A stretch of DNA of 5,726 nucleotides. It comes from a bacterium. GTDB taxonomy: Bacteria; Patescibacteriota; Minisyncoccia; Portnoybacterales; JAGGTM01. The notes beneath the pieces are model-generated. The model was not told the DNA's origin. It saw only the letters and a list, made by a program, of their open reading frames with translations, and did no database searches. Location: contig JAGGTM010000037.1 in the NCBI GenBank assembly GCA_021163745.1, positions 1 to 5,726 on the forward strand, read 5' to 3'. A program made the position numbers and the translations under genes. Numbering within the stretch: the first letter of the stretch is position 1; each line of letters opens with the position of its first letter. Of the stretch, positions 4,733 through 5,726 are shown piece by piece.

Positions 4733-5392
4733 GGATACAAAAGAATTACCTTTAATATAAAACCTCCATTTTCTTTTGGACCAATAAGGACCAGCGTAAT
4801 CAATACCAATTCTTTTGGTTTCTACAATTTGAAATAATCTTACTTTTTCTCCGCGCTCTAACCAAATCCTTTTGCTTTTAGTTAAATCTTCACCATAAAA
4901 GGACTTATCTAATTTTAACCACTGACATAATTTTCCCGGGCCATTAGTTAAATTACGAATATCCGCTAATTTCTTGACAAACCCCACGCCACTGGTTGTT
5001 AAACCGCGGCGTTGGGTAATTTTACCCGAATCAATACCCACGTTAGGAATAAGCTGAGACAAATTAGAAATTTTCGGTTCCAGCGCCCGGATAAGCACGC
5101 ACTCAGGTTTTCCTTCCTTGTTTGTAGTAATATTCAACTGCCAGTACATTCCGTAAACTAAATAAATATAAACACAGCCCCCTATCAAATATTCTGCTTT
5201 ATTTCTTTCTGTAATCTTCCCCTTGTAAGAATGGGCTGCTTTATCTTTTGGGCCAATATATGCCTCTGTTTCTACAATTTTTCCTACTAACTTATTCTTT
5301 CCTATCTTTCTAACCAAATATCTACCCAGCAAATCTCTGGCTACCTCTAATGTATCTCTTGTAAAAAATTCTCTTTTTAACCTATTTTTCAT
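4724..5392 (-). CDS. 3-methyladenine DNA glycosylase (MPG/AAG family)
   Basis: This base-excision-repair enzyme removes alkylated purines such as 3-methyladenine from DNA, leaving an abasic site. The 222-residue protein covers the full family length. It shows the opening ARDLLGRYLVR (about residues 18-28), the catalytic-glutamate block VETEAYIGPKDKAAHSY (about 40-56, active Glu expected in ETEAY), the intercalating-loop segment VYIYLVYGMYWQLNITT (about 74-90), the LIRAL strand, NGPGKLCQWL (about 150-159), and the C-terminal RIGIDYAG and WRFYIKGN blocks. ATG at 5390-5392 is preceded by a weak AGGA-like site very close to the start. Its stop lies inside the T-run of the converging terminator, so its 3' end and the plus-strand RNA unit abut. 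No neighbouring DNA repair gene is seen. The assignment is firm. Confidence 0.95.
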   Translation of the reverse strand: MKNRLKREFFTRDTLEVARDLLGRYLVRKIGKNKLVGKIVETEAYIGPKDKAAHSYKGKITERNKAEYLIGGCVYIYLVYGMYWQLNITTNKEGKPECVLIRALEPKISNLSQLIPNVGIDSGKITQRRGLTTSGVGFVKKLADIRNLTNGPGKLCQWLKLDKSFYGEDLTKSKRIWLERGEKVRLFQIVETKRIGIDYAGPYWSKRKWRFYIKGNSFVSKK

Positions 5393-5406
5393 ATCCTAAA
5401 TCCATC

Positions 5407-5435
5407 TTAATCTTATATTATTTTTCTGCTATAAT
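5407..5435 (+). promoter_or_regulatory. Possible extended -10 promoter facing right
   Basis: TGC followed by a perfect TATAAT (5430-5435) makes an extended -10. A poor -35, TTAATC (5407-5412), lies 17 bases upstream. It faces away from the glycosylase gene towards the right edge of the window. No reading frame follows in the remaining 290 bases, so any target is outside the window. In such AT-rich sequence this may be chance. Confidence 0.3.
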
Positions 5436-5490
5436 CAATTATATATAAAAATTCAAAATTAAATAAATCTCAAAAGCCAAATGCCTCTAA

Positions 5491-5511
5491 ACAATTTGCT
5501 TCACAAATTGT
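5491..5511. repeat. Short perfect hairpin
   Basis: ACAATTTG (5491-5498) and CAAATTGT (5504-5511) pair perfectly over 8 bp around loop CTTCA. The hairpin is bracketed by CAAATGCC direct repeats (5478-5485 and 5521-5528), which could be a target-site duplication or part of a larger repeat unit. Confidence 0.6.
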
Positions 5512-5578
5512 AAGGGCAAGCAAATGCCAAATCTGCATCTAAAGTCTAAAATCTTAATTCAAAACGAATCCTAAATTG

Positions 5579-5606
5579 AATCATGAATCAGGAATCATGA
5601 ATCAGG
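5579..5606 (+). repeat. 14-base perfect tandem duplication
   Basis: AATCATGAATCAGG occurs twice head to tail (5579-5592 and 5593-5606). Its AATCATGAATC core is nearly the reverse complement of the GATTCATAATTC found at 5643-5654, so the two clusters face each other as imperfect inverted arrays. Confidence 0.85.
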
Positions 5607-5636
5607 AAAGTTTAGAAGTTCAAAATCAAAACCTTA

Positions 5637-5702
5637 ATTCCAGATTCATAATTCTAGATTCATTCATAATTCATAATTCAATATTCATAATTCAAGATTC
5701 CA
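5637..5702 (+). repeat. ATTCATA/AATTC simple-repeat cluster
   Basis: ATTCATA occurs at 5644, 5662, 5669 and 5683, mixed with AATTC and AGATTC units. The spacing is irregular (18, 7 and 14 bases), so this is a degenerate short repeat and not a CRISPR array. Confidence 0.7.
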
Positions 5703-5726
5703 AGAATATCTAATTGAAAATTTAGA

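Larger units (their letters stand above)
5393..5726. other. Non-coding, repeat-rich right end
   Basis: I find no reading frame, tRNA or terminator here. The stretch is very AT-rich and made largely of short repeats: an ACAATTTG hairpin, a 14-base tandem duplication and an ATTCATA cluster, listed separately. A weak promoter-like site faces right. It looks like accumulated repeat debris rather than a regulatory region of the glycosylase gene. Confidence 0.6.

Noticed and set aside
4618..4809. Minus-strand open frame of 63 codons
   Set aside because: It overlaps the structured RNA, its terminator and the end of the glycosylase gene in another frame; the RNA structure explains the sequence better.
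5579..5702. CRISPR array
   Set aside because: Units are 7 to 14 bases, directly abutting or irregularly spaced, with no unique spacers and no cas genes.
1..5726. Alternative genetic code (TGA read as an amino acid)
   Set aside because: No recognised gene has an internal TGA, and TGA ends rsmI and the Mth938-like gene at the expected family C-termini.

Overview
The window looks like a piece of a low-GC genome from an uncultivated bacterium. I lean towards a candidate-phylum organism (Patescibacteria/CPR or a similar deep lineage), but this is inference. The reasons are strong AT bias, mostly absent Shine-Dalgarno sequences, a short RsmI, a MEMO-AMMECR1 fusion, a REP-associated transposase and a heavy load of small palindromic repeats. 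The reading frames fit the standard code, with TGA, TAA and TAG all used as stops.

All recognisable protein genes lie on the minus strand. In transcription order from right to left they are: a 3-methyladenine DNA glycosylase (MPG/AAG family, 4724-5392); a membrane-anchored MEMO1-AMMECR1 fusion (2821-4446); a small DUF2905 membrane protein (2479-2697); the 16S rRNA methyltransferase RsmI (1789-2466); a REP-associated tyrosine transposase (RAYT, 1113-1655); an Mth938-like protein (726-1085); and a DUF72/YecE-like protein whose C-terminus runs off the left edge (1-719). The last two are only 6 bases apart and probably co-transcribed. RsmI and the DUF2905 gene are also tightly spaced. I see no single pathway joining these genes.

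The only convincing plus-strand unit lies between the MEMO-AMMECR1 and glycosylase genes. A strong sigma70-type promoter (4489-4516) faces a tRNA-like sequence with encoded CCA (4527-4601). This is followed by a compact three-way-junction RNA (4617-4695) and a rho-independent terminator (4703-4732). The tRNA-like part has good acceptor and T arms, but its D-loop lacks the GG pair and its anticodon arm does not fit a normal 7-base loop. The unit may be a stand-alone structured RNA of about 200 bases, and it is the most interesting item here.

The second theme is invasion by small palindromic repeats. The RAYT gene is bracketed by two 7-bp-stem REPs, one of which supplies its stop codon, and it carries a third inverted copy inside its reading frame. 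A different palindrome adds about 25 residues in frame to the MEMO domain. A 25-base-period repeat is read in two different frames in the DUF72 gene. A fourth family (ATCAGCGT units and a 47-base hairpin) reaches into the rsmI stop codon. The right-hand 330 bases are non-coding and filled with ATTCATA/AATCATG-type repeats.
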